A stretch of DNA of 64,000 bases from JAMQPK01 sp963782595 (GTDB taxonomy: Bacteria > Acidobacteriota > Vicinamibacteria > Vicinamibacterales > JAMQPK01): NCBI GenBank assembly GCA_963782595.1, contig CAWAKJ010000001.1:1178001-1242000 (forward strand), read 5' to 3'. The position numbers and the translations under genes are program-made. Each line of letters starts with the position of its first letter. Position 1 is the first letter of the stretch. The notes beneath the pieces are model-generated. The model did no database searches. It was not told the DNA's origin and was given only the letters and a program-made list of their open reading frames with translations. This document shows, in pieces, positions 38,378-47,590 of this stretch.

Positions 38378-40861
38378 CTACTCCTGCAAGGTGAAGCTGT
38401 AAACCACATTCCCGGCGGCCAGCGCGACATACTGCTTGCCGTCGATCGCGTAACTCATCGGCGAGGCCTGATGATTGCCGCCGGTCTGGAAGTGCCACAG
38501 ATATTTTCCCGTCTTCGCGTCGAGCGCGAAGATGTTGCCGTCACGAATGGAGACAAACACCACGTTGCCGGCGGTGGCGAGCACGCCGTTGGTGAGCGAT
38601 CCCTGATAGATGGGGTACGACCAGACCGTCTTTCCGGTTTCCGGATCGATGGCCTTGATGCCCGCGTTTGGTGCCGGCTGGTTCGGACCGCGTGCCGGCG
38701 GTGGACCTGCTGCACGCCCGCGACCGAGATACTGTTGACCGCGGGTGATCGTCTGCGTCGAGCTGGTATACACCTGACCGCCTTCGCCAAACGCGAGATA
38801 GAACCACCCGGTCAGGTGGCTATAGGACGGGGCCTGGAAATTCGTTCCCCCTCCCAGGGTCGGATACACCAGCACGCTGCCCTTCGGGCTCGAGTTCGTG
38901 CCGGGAATGTGCTGCGGGTGCCCGTTGGCGTCGAAGCCGGCGTTCCAGTTCTGGAAGACGAAGGGGGTGCCGGACAGGAACTTGCCGGTGGTCCTGTCGA
39001 GCACATAGAAATGGCCGTTGCGATCGGCGTGCATCAGCAGCTTCCGGTTCTGGCCGTGCCACACGCGATCGACGAGCACCATGTCCTGCACCGAGTCCCA
39101 GTCGTGGCCATCATCGGGGGTGAACTGGTAGTGCCATTTCATCTTGCCGGTGTCGGCATCGAGTGCCACGACCGAGTTGCTGAACAGGTTGTCCATCTCG
39201 CCGCGCGAGATCCGATCGAACTCAGGCGCCGGGTTGCCGACGGCCCAGTACACGAGGTTGAGCTCGGGATCGAAGCTGCCGGTCAGCCACGTCGGTCCGC
39301 CGCCGGTTTTCCAGCTGTCACCCTTCCAGGTGTCGTTGCCGAACTCACCAGGACCGGGAATCGTGTAAAAGCGCCAGCGGCGTTTGCCGGTGGCGGCATC
39401 GTACGCGTCCAGATGCCCCCTCGTCGCGTACTCACCACCGGTCATCCCGGTGATGACCATGTCTTTCAACACGAGCGGCGGGCTCGTGACACTCGATCCA
39501 TCCATCGTGTCGACGACCTGCTCTTCCCACAATGACTGTCCGGTCCGGGCGTCGATGGCGATGAGCCAGCCGTCGAGCGTACCGACGAAGATGCGATTGC
39601 CGAGGATGGCGACGCCGCGCGCGAAGGGATTGATCTCGTACGGGTTCACGACTTTCTGCTGACGGGTCCATCGCCAGATCTGCCGTCCCGTTCGCGCGTC
39701 GAGCGCGGTGACCGTGGCCGGATTGCCGCTGCCTGTCGTGTACATCACGCCGTCGACGACAATCGGCGTGGCTTCCAGCGTCGAATTGCCGCCGAGGATC
39801 GGCAAGCTCCACGCCGTCTTCAACTGTCGCACGTTGTTCGCGTTGATCTGCGTGAGCGGAGAAAAGTGCGTGCCCTGATAGTTGCCCCAGTACATCGGCC
39901 AGTTGTGCGGCTCCTTGCTTGTGTTGACGAGCCGCTCGTAGCTCATCCCGCCGCCAATTTGCTGCGTCGCGGTCTTGGAAAGATCGCGGCCCTGCTGCAT
40001 CCGCAGGAAGCCGACGATGTTGGTGATGTCGTCTTCTGACAGCCGCTTCGCGTAGTCGTTCGGCATCAACGACTGCGCTTCGACGGCGATGGGCGTCCGC
40101 AGCTTGTCGATGAGATGAAGCCGGCCCGATACATCGACGACCTGCGCCGAGAACGTGTCTTCGTTCCGCCGGACGCCGCGAATTTCGCGGCCGTCGGCTG
40201 TCTTCACGACGATCGTGACCGGCGCTGCGCCGCCGCGCCCCCCGCCCCCGCCGCCACCACCCCGTGCGCCGGGTGCCGGCGGCAACGGCTCGTTCGGCGA
40301 GACGATTTTCTGGCGGAGCGCTGCCGCCGTCAGACGGCCGGCATTCGACAGGTCGGGGCCCGTGACGCCGCCGCGTGCGTTGATCTCGTGACAGCTGGCG
40401 CATCCCGCACGGCCGTAGAAGAGCGCTTCACCCGCGGCGACGTTGCCTTCCGGTGCGACGGCGGCGCCGCGTGCGGCGCTAGTCGACGCGGCCGTGTTCT
40501 GCAGGCTTCGGATGTAGCTGACGAGCTGCCATACCTGCTCGTCGCGCAGCCCTTTGTAGGGCGGCATCTGGGTGCCCGACACGCCTTGACGGATGGTGCG
40601 GAACAGGTCGGCGTCTCCGTCGCCCTGCTTCAAACCCGTGGCATTCAGCGCAGGGCCCCCGCGTCCGGGATCGCCGACCCCGGCCGCTCCGTGGCACGTC
40701 TGGCAGGTGCCGTCGTAGATTCGCTGCCCGTCGGCCGCGGCTGTCGGGCTGGACGCCAGCGGGTTTGTCACCGTATCCGAAACGGGCGGCTGCTGGGCGA
40801 ACAGCACGCCGGTGGCCACAGCCGCAAGCGAACATGCGACGAGTTTGATTCGATTGTTCAT
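38378..40861 (-). CDS. PQQ-dependent dehydrogenase with two N-terminal cytochrome c domains
   Basis: The 827-residue periplasmic protein has a signal peptide (to about residue 22), cytochrome c domain 1 with CQTCH (53-57) and domain 2 with CASCH (154-158). A heme-protein-associated linker follows (about 200-295), then an eight-bladed quinoprotein propeller (WPMYWGNYQGTHFSPL onwards, with repeated AxDAxTGKxxW blades). It should oxidise an alcohol or aldose and pass electrons through its own hemes. The adjacent Cys pair of methanol/ethanol dehydrogenases is not seen. Cytochromes at the N-terminus are the reverse of the usual quinohemoprotein order. Confidence 0.88.
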   Translation of the reverse strand: MNNRIKLVACSLAAVATGVLFAQQPPVSDTVTNPLASSPTAAADGQRIYDGTCQTCHGAAGVGDPGRGGPALNATGLKQGDGDADLFRTIRQGVSGTQMPPYKGLRDEQVWQLVSYIRSLQNTAASTSAARGAAVAPEGNVAAGEALFYGRAGCASCHEINARGGVTGPDLSNAGRLTAAALRQKIVSPNEPLPPAPGARGGGGGGGGRGGAAPVTIVVKTADGREIRGVRRNEDTFSAQVVDVSGRLHLIDKLRTPIAVEAQSLMPNDYAKRLSEDDITNIVGFLRMQQGRDLSKTATQQIGGGMSYERLVNTSKEPHNWPMYWGNYQGTHFSPLTQINANNVRQLKTAWSLPILGGNSTLEATPIVVDGVMYTTGSGNPATVTALDARTGRQIWRWTRQQKVVNPYEINPFARGVAILGNRIFVGTLDGWLIAIDARTGQSLWEEQVVDTMDGSSVTSPPLVLKDMVITGMTGGEYATRGHLDAYDAATGKRRWRFYTIPGPGEFGNDTWKGDSWKTGGGPTWLTGSFDPELNLVYWAVGNPAPEFDRISRGEMDNLFSNSVVALDADTGKMKWHYQFTPDDGHDWDSVQDMVLVDRVWHGQNRKLLMHADRNGHFYVLDRTTGKFLSGTPFVFQNWNAGFDANGHPQHIPGTNSSPKGSVLVYPTLGGGTNFQAPSYSHLTGWFYLAFGEGGQVYTSSTQTITRGQQYLGRGRAAGPPPARGPNQPAPNAGIKAIDPETGKTVWSYPIYQGSLTNGVLATAGNVVFVSIRDGNIFALDAKTGKYLWHFQTGGNHQASPMSYAIDGKQYVALAAGNVVYSFTLQE

Positions 40862-40881
40862 AGTGTCAGAAACTATAACTC

Positions 40882-41436
40882 ATGGCCCGAACACCATCGT
40901 CGATGAAAGAGCTGGGAACTGCTGCGCCGGACTTCCGGCTTCCGGACGTCGTGACCGGCAACACTTTGTCGAAAGATGAGGTGAAAGGCCCGAAGGGCCT
41001 GCTCATGATGTTCATCTGCCGGCACTGCCCGTTTGTGAAGCACGTGCAGGACGAGCTCGCGCGCATCGGAATGGACTATGGCGGCCGGGGCGTTGGCATC
41101 GTGGCTATCAGCGCGAACGATGTCACCTCACATCCCGAAGACAGTCCCACGAAGCTGGCCTATCAGGCGCGAGAGCTGAATTTCAACTTCCCTTATCTTT
41201 TCGACGCATCTCAGGAGGTCGCGCGGGCATACGACGCGCAATGCACGCCCGATTTTTTCCTCTACGACAGTCGTGGAATGCTGGTGTACCGCGGACAGCT
41301 CGACGACAGCCGTCCCGGCAGTGAGATTCCGGTTACAGGCAGGGACTTGCGAGCTGCGATCGACGCCCTGATCGCGGGCACGCCAATCTCGCCGGATCAG
41401 CGTGCCAGCATCGGCTGCAACATTAAATGGAGATGA
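40882..41436 (+). CDS. Thioredoxin-fold redox protein (AhpC/TSA-like)
   Basis: The 184-residue cytoplasmic protein (no signal) starts with TAAPDFRLPDVVTGNTLS, then LLMMFICRHCPFVKHVQDELAR with the redox motif CRHC (about 46-49) and a thioredoxin-like cis-Pro region CTPDFFLYDSRG. This family is annotated as thioredoxin-family or peroxiredoxin-like. It diverges from the PQQ dehydrogenase across only 20 bp and overlaps the next gene by 4 nt (ATGA). Confidence 0.85.
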   Translation: MARTPSSMKELGTAAPDFRLPDVVTGNTLSKDEVKGPKGLLMMFICRHCPFVKHVQDELARIGMDYGGRGVGIVAISANDVTSHPEDSPTKLAYQARELNFNFPYLFDASQEVARAYDAQCTPDFFLYDSRGMLVYRGQLDDSRPGSEIPVTGRDLRAAIDALIAGTPISPDQRASIGCNIKWR

Positions 41437-42446
41437 GTCGCCCGCAGCCCATGCGCCTGGTTCAGCTTCAGCACGGCTCTACCCGGCACGTCGCCCGGGT
41501 CGACGACCCGGCGCTTCGCCTGCTTGCCGATACCGATTCTGTGGTCGCGCTTGCGAACGACGCGATCCGCATGCGCGTTCCACTGAAAGCGCTCGTCGAC
41601 CAACGCGCCACAGCCGACGAAATCGACTACGATCCGGTCCACTCCGGCTCGTCATCATGGCGTCTGCTCGCGCCGGTCGATCATCCCGAGCCGGCCCGTT
41701 GCCTGGTGTCGGGAACGGGCCTGACTCATCTAGGGAGCGCCGCCAGTCGCAACGCGATGCATGGCAAGAGCGATTCGGAGTTGACCGACAGCATGCGGAT
41801 GTTCAAGACGGGTCTCGAAGGCGGACGGCCCGAAAGAGGCCGCTGCGGCGCAGCGCCTGAGTGGTTCTACAAAGGAAACGGGAGCGTGCTGCGCGCGATG
41901 GGCGAAGAACTCCTGGTGCCTGGGTACGCAGAAGACGGCGGCGAAGAGGCCGAAGTCGCGGGCGTCTACCTCATCGATCCCGACGGCCGGCCGCGTCGAA
42001 TCGGCATGGCTGCGGGTAACGAGTTCTCCGACCACCGGTTCGAAAAGCAGAACTATCTTCACCTCGCGGGCTCGAAACTGCGCAACTGCGCGCTGGGACC
42101 GGAGTTGGTGATCGATCCCGATTTCGACCGGGTGCCAGGGCGCGTCAGCATCGAGCGTCGCGACCGTGTCATCTGGGAACGCGACATCGCGACCGGCGAG
42201 CGCGAGATGTGTCACAGTGTGGCGAACATCGAGCACCATCACTTCAAGTTCGAAGCCCATCGCCGGCCCGGCGACGTGCACGTGCACTATTATGGCGCGC
42301 ACAGTTTGAGCTTCGCCGATGACGTGAAGCTGGAGGATGGAGACGTCATGGTTATTCAGTTCGCCGCTTTCGGCCGGCCGTTGCGCAATGCCATCAGGAT
42401 GGCCGCGCCGTTGAGCGAGCCAGTCACGGTGACGTCCATTGCCTGA
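41433..42446 (+). CDS. AraD1/GguC-family FAH-fold protein (probable 2-keto-3-deoxy-sugar-acid dehydratase)
   Basis: The 337-residue protein has the AraD1/GguC pattern: MRLVQLQHGSTRHVARVDD, CLVSGTGLTHLGSAASRNAMH, EWFYKGNGSVLRAMGEEL, NEFSDHRFEKQNYLHLAGSK and FKFEAHRRPGDVHVHYYGAH. Relatives act in the non-phosphorylative L-arabinose pathway, dehydrating 2-keto-3-deoxy-pentonate to 2-oxoglutarate semialdehyde. The dehydrogenase for that product is two genes downstream. Starts at 41427, 41433 and 41451 are all in frame; 41433 overlaps the previous stop (ATGA). Confidence 0.82.
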   Translation: MSRPQPMRLVQLQHGSTRHVARVDDPALRLLADTDSVVALANDAIRMRVPLKALVDQRATADEIDYDPVHSGSSSWRLLAPVDHPEPARCLVSGTGLTHLGSAASRNAMHGKSDSELTDSMRMFKTGLEGGRPERGRCGAAPEWFYKGNGSVLRAMGEELLVPGYAEDGGEEAEVAGVYLIDPDGRPRRIGMAAGNEFSDHRFEKQNYLHLAGSKLRNCALGPELVIDPDFDRVPGRVSIERRDRVIWERDIATGEREMCHSVANIEHHHFKFEAHRRPGDVHVHYYGAHSLSFADDVKLEDGDVMVIQFAAFGRPLRNAIRMAAPLSEPVTVTSIA

Positions 42447-43308
42447 CGCGCTGAAGATCTGCCGCTTTATCGCGGACGAAGGCAACATACGCGTCGGACT
42501 GGACGCCGGCGGCACGCACGTGTTGGATTTGAGCTCCGCGGGAGTCGGGACGATCTCGGAGATATTCGAGAGCGCCGATCCGGCTGGCACGCTGAAGGAT
42601 CTTGGTCGCGGCACGCTGCCGCGGATCGAGATGGCCAAGGTCCGGTTTGCGCCTCCCGTGGATCATCAGGAAGTCTGGGCGGCGGGCGTCACCTACCTGC
42701 GCAGCAAGACCGCCCGGATGGAAGAATCCGATTTCAGCGCGACGGCGTACGACCGGGTATACGACGCGGATCGCCCTGAGATTTTTTTCAAGTCGATAGC
42801 CGCCAAGGTCGTCGGCGCGCGCGATGCCGTGGGCATTCGACGCGACGCGCGCTGGAGCGTCCCGGAGCCGGAGCTGGCGCTCGTGCTGAACTCGCGCGGC
42901 GACATTGCCGGCTGCACGATCGGCAACGACATGAGCTCGCGCGACATCGAAGGCGAGAATCTGTTATACCTGCCTCAGGCGAAGGTCTACGATCGCTCGT
43001 GCGCACTCGGCCCATGGGTACGGCTCGGCGTCACCGAATCCGAGGCGCGTGAATGGACCATCCGGAGCGCCATCCACCGCAACGGCCGGCAGGTGTTCTC
43101 GGGCGAGACGCGCGTCGGCAATATCAAGAGATCCTTTCCCGAGCTGGCGTCGTACCTCTTTCGATCGCAGAGGTTTCCCCATGGAGCCGTGCTCCTGACC
43201 GGAACAGGCATCGTGCCTCCCGACGACTTCACGCTCAACGAACAGGATTTGGTAGAGATTGAAATTCCGGCGATCGGAGTGCTGCAGAACCCGGTCGTCA
43301 TTGTGTGA
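42439..43308 (+). CDS. Fumarylacetoacetate-hydrolase-family protein
   Basis: The 289-residue FAH-fold protein starts at TTG 42439 within the end of the previous gene. Metal ligands are visible in EPELALVLNSRGDIAGCTIGNDMSSRDIEGEN (about 142-174), with KVYDRSCALGPW downstream. In sugar-acid clusters such enzymes serve as 2-keto-3-deoxy-acid dehydratase/hydratase or aldolase. It overlaps the next gene by 4 nt (GTGA). The presence of two FAH-fold genes suggests successive or alternative sugar-acid substrates. Confidence 0.85.
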   Translation: MPDALKICRFIADEGNIRVGLDAGGTHVLDLSSAGVGTISEIFESADPAGTLKDLGRGTLPRIEMAKVRFAPPVDHQEVWAAGVTYLRSKTARMEESDFSATAYDRVYDADRPEIFFKSIAAKVVGARDAVGIRRDARWSVPEPELALVLNSRGDIAGCTIGNDMSSRDIEGENLLYLPQAKVYDRSCALGPWVRLGVTESEAREWTIRSAIHRNGRQVFSGETRVGNIKRSFPELASYLFRSQRFPHGAVLLTGTGIVPPDDFTLNEQDLVEIEIPAIGVLQNPVVIV

Positions 43309-44903
43309 AACCTATGGCTGAGTATCCCGTACTAATAGACGGCAAGTGGCGTCCCTCGAAGGCGGTCTCGACTTTCCAGGCCGTGAACCCGGCGACGGGC
43401 GAACGACTTTCCGAGTCGTATCCGATCAGCTCGTGGGACGACTGCGATGCTGCACTCTCGGCTGCCGCGACTGCGGCCGGCGAGCTTCGGCGCACATCAC
43501 CCGAGTCGATCGCGCGTTTTCTGACGCGCTTCGCCGAGCGCCTCGAGGCCCGCAAGACGCAGCTCGTCATGCAGGCGAACCTGGAGACGGCGCTGCCGGC
43601 GGCGCCGCGGCTGGCCGACGTCGAGCTGCCGCGCACGATCGGTCAGTTGAGACAGGCGGCCGATGCGGTCTTGGAAGGCACGTGGGCGCTGCCGACGATC
43701 GACACGAAAAACCAGATCCGTTCGTGCTTCGAGCCTATTGGCCCGGTCGTGGTCTTTGGGCCGAATAATTTCCCGTTCGCCTTCAACGGCGCTGCGGGCG
43801 GTGATTTTGCCGCCGCGATTGCAGCCGGGAACCCGGTGATTGCGAAGGGACATCCGCTGCATCCCGGCACGTCGCGGATGCTCGCGGAAGAAGCGTTCGA
43901 GGCCGTCGTCGAATGCGGTCTGCCGACAGGCACGGTACAACTCATCTACAAGATCGATCACCAGTCGGGACAGCGGTTGGTGTCGGACAAACGCGTGGGC
44001 GCCAGTGCCTTCACGGGAAGCCGGGCCGCCGGCATGGCGCTGAAGGCAGCGGCCGATGGGGCGGGCAAGCCGATTTATCTCGAGATGTCGAGCATCAACC
44101 CGGTCATCGTGATGCCCGGCGCCCTGACCGAGCGCGGCGGCAAAATTGCCGTGGAGTTTTCATCGAGCAGCCTTCTGGGTGGCGGGCAGTTCTGCACCAG
44201 TCCCGGCTTCGTGTTGCTCTTTGCAGGCGAGGCCACCGAACAGTTCATCGAAGAGGCGGGGAAGGCGTTCGAATCGGCTCCGACTCCGGCGCTGCTGTCA
44301 TCGGCGGTTGCCGCCGGCCTCTCGGCAAGCGTGACGACGCTCCGTGGTGCCGGCGCGGCGCTGGCGACGGCCGAAGCGCCGTCTGCATCGGGCTATCGGC
44401 ATCCGAATACGCTCCTTCGTGTCAGCGGGCAGGCCTTTCTCGCAAAGCCCGAGCAACTGCAGACCGAAGCGTTCGGATCGACGGCGCTCTGCGTCGTCGT
44501 TCGTGATGCCGGTGAGGCCGAAGCCGTGTTGTCGCACCTCGAAGGAAATCTGACCGGCTGTATCTATTCGGATACAGGCGGGCGCGACGAAGCGTTGTAT
44601 GCGCGTCTGGAGCCCGTTCTCCGGCAGAAGGTGGGCCGTTTGCTCAACGACAAGATGCCCACGGGCGTGGCGGTCAGTTCTGCCATGAATCACGGCGGGC
44701 CGTTCCCCGCGACCGGCCACCCGGGCTTTACGGCGGTGGGGATTCCTGCGTCGCTTCGCCGTTTCGCGATGCTTTGTTGCTATGACAATGTCCGGGAGCG
44801 TCGCCTGCCGCCGGCGCTTCGCGATGAAAGCCCGAACGGACGGGTTTGGCGCCTGATTGACGGCCGGTATACGCAAGCCTCTTGCATCCCGACCCCGACC
44901 TGA
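43305..44903 (+). CDS. NADP-type aldehyde dehydrogenase (2-oxoglutarate semialdehyde type)
   Basis: The 532-residue ALDH has GPNNFPFAFNGAAGGDFAAAI, IAKGHPLHPGTS (NADP-pocket region), the catalytic Glu in YLEMSSINPVIVMPG and the catalytic Cys in GGGQFCTSPGFVLL. The gapped layout and the long C-terminal segment match 2,5-dioxopentanoate (alpha-ketoglutaric semialdehyde) dehydrogenases rather than general ALDHs. It would make 2-oxoglutarate as the last step of the pathway. GTG 43305 overlaps the previous stop; ATG 43314 is an alternative. Confidence 0.88.
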   Translation: MKPMAEYPVLIDGKWRPSKAVSTFQAVNPATGERLSESYPISSWDDCDAALSAAATAAGELRRTSPESIARFLTRFAERLEARKTQLVMQANLETALPAAPRLADVELPRTIGQLRQAADAVLEGTWALPTIDTKNQIRSCFEPIGPVVVFGPNNFPFAFNGAAGGDFAAAIAAGNPVIAKGHPLHPGTSRMLAEEAFEAVVECGLPTGTVQLIYKIDHQSGQRLVSDKRVGASAFTGSRAAGMALKAAADGAGKPIYLEMSSINPVIVMPGALTERGGKIAVEFSSSSLLGGGQFCTSPGFVLLFAGEATEQFIEEAGKAFESAPTPALLSSAVAAGLSASVTTLRGAGAALATAEAPSASGYRHPNTLLRVSGQAFLAKPEQLQTEAFGSTALCVVVRDAGEAEAVLSHLEGNLTGCIYSDTGGRDEALYARLEPVLRQKVGRLLNDKMPTGVAVSSAMNHGGPFPATGHPGFTAVGIPASLRRFAMLCCYDNVRERRLPPALRDESPNGRVWRLIDGRYTQASCIPTPT

Positions 44904-44924
44904 AACAAAGTTTCGCATTCCGAT

Positions 44925-45857
44925 ATGAGCCTCATGAGCGTCACCAGTATCGATCCTGCGTTCGAACGACTCGTGCCAGGCGACGCGCACGTCGAGAAAG
45001 TCGCCGGCGGGTTTTCATTCACTGAAGGGCCCCTCTGGCGGCCGTCTGGCGCCCTGTGGTTCAGCGATGTCATTGGCAACGTCGTCAGGCAGTGGTCCCC
45101 CGGGGGCGGGGTCATCGAACTGCTCAGGCCAGGCGGCTACGACGGCAACCACCTGCCGCCGGGCGGCTTCGTCGGTCCGAATGGCATGACATCGGGGCCG
45201 AACGGCGATGTGCTTTTGTGCCAGCACGGCAACCGTCGCATTGTGCGCGTCGGCAGCGATATGCGGGTCACGACGCTGGTCGATCGCTTCGAGGGGAAGA
45301 AGTTCAACGCGCCGAACGATCTGGTCTTTCGCTCAGACGGCACATTGTTCTTCACCGACCCGCCGTATGGTCTGCCGCGGCAGGACGACGACCCCGCGAA
45401 GGAACTTCCGTTCAACGGCGTCTTCAAACTGCGTGACGGCAAGCTCGACGTCATCATCACAGACCTGACGCGTCCGAACGGCATCGCGTTTTCGCCCGAC
45501 GAGAAGACGTTGTATGTATCCAACTCCGATGAAAAGCGCCGGATCTGGATGCGATACGACGTGGCGCCGGATGGAAGCGTGCGCAACGGACGTGTATTGT
45601 TCGATGCGACGGCCGACAAAGCAGGCGGCCTTCCGGATGGAATGAAGATCGACGTGCACGGCAATATTTGGGCGACCGGGCCGAGCGCCGTCTTCGTACT
45701 GTCGCCCGACGGCAGGCATCTCGGTTCCATCACGCCGCCGGAAGATCCCGCAAACTGCGGATGGGGCGACGACGGCCGCTCGCTGTACATCACCGCCGAA
45801 ACCGGTGTGTATCGCGTCAGGACGTCCGTAATGGGACAGGGGTTGGTGTACTCGTAA
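44925..45857 (+). CDS. SMP-30/gluconolactonase-family lactonase
   Basis: The 310-residue six-bladed propeller has the family metal residues: Glu in FTEGPLWRPSGALWFSDV, Asn in FNAPNDLVFRSDGTLFFTDPPYG and DLTRPNGIAFSPDEKTLYVSNSD, and Asp in GLPDGMKIDVHGNIWATG. It should open sugar lactones from the PQQ dehydrogenase into aldonic acids. No export signal is visible, so lactones may be taken up first. A sugar-acid dehydratase of the IlvD/Edd type, needed for the next step, is not encoded here. Confidence 0.88.
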   Translation: MSLMSVTSIDPAFERLVPGDAHVEKVAGGFSFTEGPLWRPSGALWFSDVIGNVVRQWSPGGGVIELLRPGGYDGNHLPPGGFVGPNGMTSGPNGDVLLCQHGNRRIVRVGSDMRVTTLVDRFEGKKFNAPNDLVFRSDGTLFFTDPPYGLPRQDDDPAKELPFNGVFKLRDGKLDVIITDLTRPNGIAFSPDEKTLYVSNSDEKRRIWMRYDVAPDGSVRNGRVLFDATADKAGGLPDGMKIDVHGNIWATGPSAVFVLSPDGRHLGSITPPEDPANCGWGDDGRSLYITAETGVYRVRTSVMGQGLVYS

Positions 45858-45860
45858 GTG

Positions 45861-45950
45861 GAAACTAGAATCTAAAAACTAGAATCTGGAAGCTGAGCGC
45901 AGCGACGAGATCCAGATTTTAGATTCTAGATTTCAGATTTTAGATTCAGG
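45861..45950. repeat. Heptamer array (AACTAGA-ATCTAAA), inverted pair
   Basis: AACTAGA-ATCTAAA-AACTAGA-ATCTGGA (45863-45890) and, after a 19-nt GC-rich spacer, TCCAGAT-TTTAGAT-TCTAGAT-TTCAGAT-TTTAGAT (45911-45946). The halves are complementary and can form a long hairpin downstream of the lactonase. Confidence 0.8.
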
Positions 45951-45957
45951 AATCCTA

Positions 45958-46266
45958 ATGATTCAAGTTCACGTCGATCTCGCGGTTGCCCCTGCCAACG
46001 AGCAGGACATGGTGCGCTATTTCCAGACCGTCTTCCGGCCTGCGGCGCAGAAGTTTCGCGGCTATGTCGATGTTCGCATCTTGAAGCTGCTGGCCGTGCC
46101 GGTCGGCACAGCGCCTGCGGGACTCAACTATCGCTTCGTCATCACCTACGAGAGCGAAGAACTGCGTCAGAAATGGGTCGCATCCGAGATTCATCAGGAG
46201 GTCTGGGGCGCGATGGAACGGCTGACGACGTCAAGCTACACCGTGCTTCAGTTCGAGGTGATCTGA
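45958..46266 (+). CDS. Small ABM-like (ferredoxin-fold) protein
   Basis: The 102-residue protein has the length and pattern of dimeric alpha-beta barrel proteins such as antibiotic-biosynthesis-monooxygenase-like domains. MIQVHVDLAVAPANEQDMVRYFQTVFRPAAQKFRGYVDVRI forms strand-helix-strand (quoted in part: VHVDLAVAPANEQDMVRYF), and LNYRFVITYESEELRQKWVAS forms the second unit. No catalytic residues are identifiable. It lies 2 nt upstream of the MFS gene, so both are likely co-transcribed. Confidence 0.65.
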   Translation: MIQVHVDLAVAPANEQDMVRYFQTVFRPAAQKFRGYVDVRILKLLAVPVGTAPAGLNYRFVITYESEELRQKWVASEIHQEVWGAMERLTTSSYTVLQFEVI

Positions 46267-46268
46267 GC

Positions 46269-47579
46269 GTGAACAAACAGAAACTGTTCGTCACAAGCTG
46301 TCTCTCGATCGGCACGGCAGCGGCGGTGTTTGCCATCCGCGGCGATGTGGCCGGGCCGATGAGCGCGGCGTTTCAGATTACGAACGAGCAGATGGGGCTC
46401 GTCTTCAGTCCTGCATTCTGGGCGTTCACGATCGCGATTTTCATCAGCGGCAACCTCGTCGACGTCATCGGCATGCGGACGCTGCACATGCTGTCGGCGC
46501 TGGGGTTCATCACCGGCGTCGTCATGATCATCCTGGCGCCGCGTCCCGACTCGCCCGTCGCGTCACTGCTGGATCACCCGGGCACGATGATGCTCTGGTC
46601 CGGCTTCTTTCTGTTCGGCCTCTCGCACGGACTCGTCGAAGGAGTCATCAATCCGCTCATCGCGACGATATACAGCACTGAAAAAACCAAGAAGATCATT
46701 GCCGTTCACGCCTGGTGGCCGGGAGGGCTGATCATCGGAGGCTTGCTGGCGCTCGTCTTGTCGGCGATGTTCAGCGCGAGCTGGCAGTTGCGCCTGTCGT
46801 TGATTCTCATTCCTGCCGTCATCTACCTGGTGATGGCCATGTCACTCGCGTATCCGCAGACCGAGCGCGTGACGTCGAATATTTCCACCGCTGAGATGTG
46901 GCGCCAGACGCTGAACCCGCTGTTCATCGTGCTGTTCGTCTGCATGTGGATGACCGCTGCAACCGAGATGGGGCCGGATCAGTGGTTCCCAACGGTGATG
47001 GGCCAGCTCGTACCGCAGCTCAGCCCCGGCGCGGGCAGTGGCGTGTTGTTTCTCGTCTACACCGCGGGACTGATGTTCGCGCTCAGACAATGGGCGAGCG
47101 GCCTCAGCCACAAATCACCGCTTGCGACGCTCATCGTCAGCTCGCTGCTTTCGGCCATCGGGCTTTACTGGCTCGGCGGGCTCGATAGCAGTTCGAGCGC
47201 CGCTGTGGCCTTCATCGCCGCCACGCTTTTCGGCATCGGCAAGACCTTCCTCTGGCCGACGATGCTCGGCGTTGCCGCAGAGCAGTTCCCGCGCGGTGGC
47301 GCCCTTGTGCTGTCGCTGCTGGGTGGCGCCGGAATGCTGTCTGTTGGCCTCGTGGTGCCGCTGATGGGGGAGCGGATGGATCACTTCGGGCCCGGAGCCG
47401 CGCTGCAGGCGGTCTCGGTGCTCGGCGTGATTCTCGCGGTGATCTTCACCGGCGTATGGTTCTACTTCAAGGCGCGTGGTGGTTATCGTGCTGTTGCCAT
47501 CTCCGCGGCGCCGGGTGCTGCGTCCCGCAGTTCTCTGACAAGCCAAAGCCTCGCCACAGAGAAGCAGTCCACCAACTAA
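46269..47579 (+). CDS. MFS transporter
   Basis: The 436-residue protein has twelve predicted spans. GTG 46269 is 2 nt after the preceding stop; a longer frame from 46173 lies inside that gene. The start MNKQKLFVTSCLSIGTAAAVFAIRGDV and the SHGLVEGVINPLIATIYSTEKTKK loop resemble sugar/anion-type MFS carriers. In this setting a sugar, lactone or sugar acid is the likely substrate, by inference from neighbours. It ends 11 nt from the convergent metF gene, the one convergent junction without a repeat array. Confidence 0.85.
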   Translation: MNKQKLFVTSCLSIGTAAAVFAIRGDVAGPMSAAFQITNEQMGLVFSPAFWAFTIAIFISGNLVDVIGMRTLHMLSALGFITGVVMIILAPRPDSPVASLLDHPGTMMLWSGFFLFGLSHGLVEGVINPLIATIYSTEKTKKIIAVHAWWPGGLIIGGLLALVLSAMFSASWQLRLSLILIPAVIYLVMAMSLAYPQTERVTSNISTAEMWRQTLNPLFIVLFVCMWMTAATEMGPDQWFPTVMGQLVPQLSPGAGSGVLFLVYTAGLMFALRQWASGLSHKSPLATLIVSSLLSAIGLYWLGGLDSSSSAAVAFIAATLFGIGKTFLWPTMLGVAAEQFPRGGALVLSLLGGAGMLSVGLVVPLMGERMDHFGPGAALQAVSVLGVILAVIFTGVWFYFKARGGYRAVAISAAPGAASRSSLTSQSLATEKQSTN

Positions 47580-47590
47580 AGAAAATTGAC

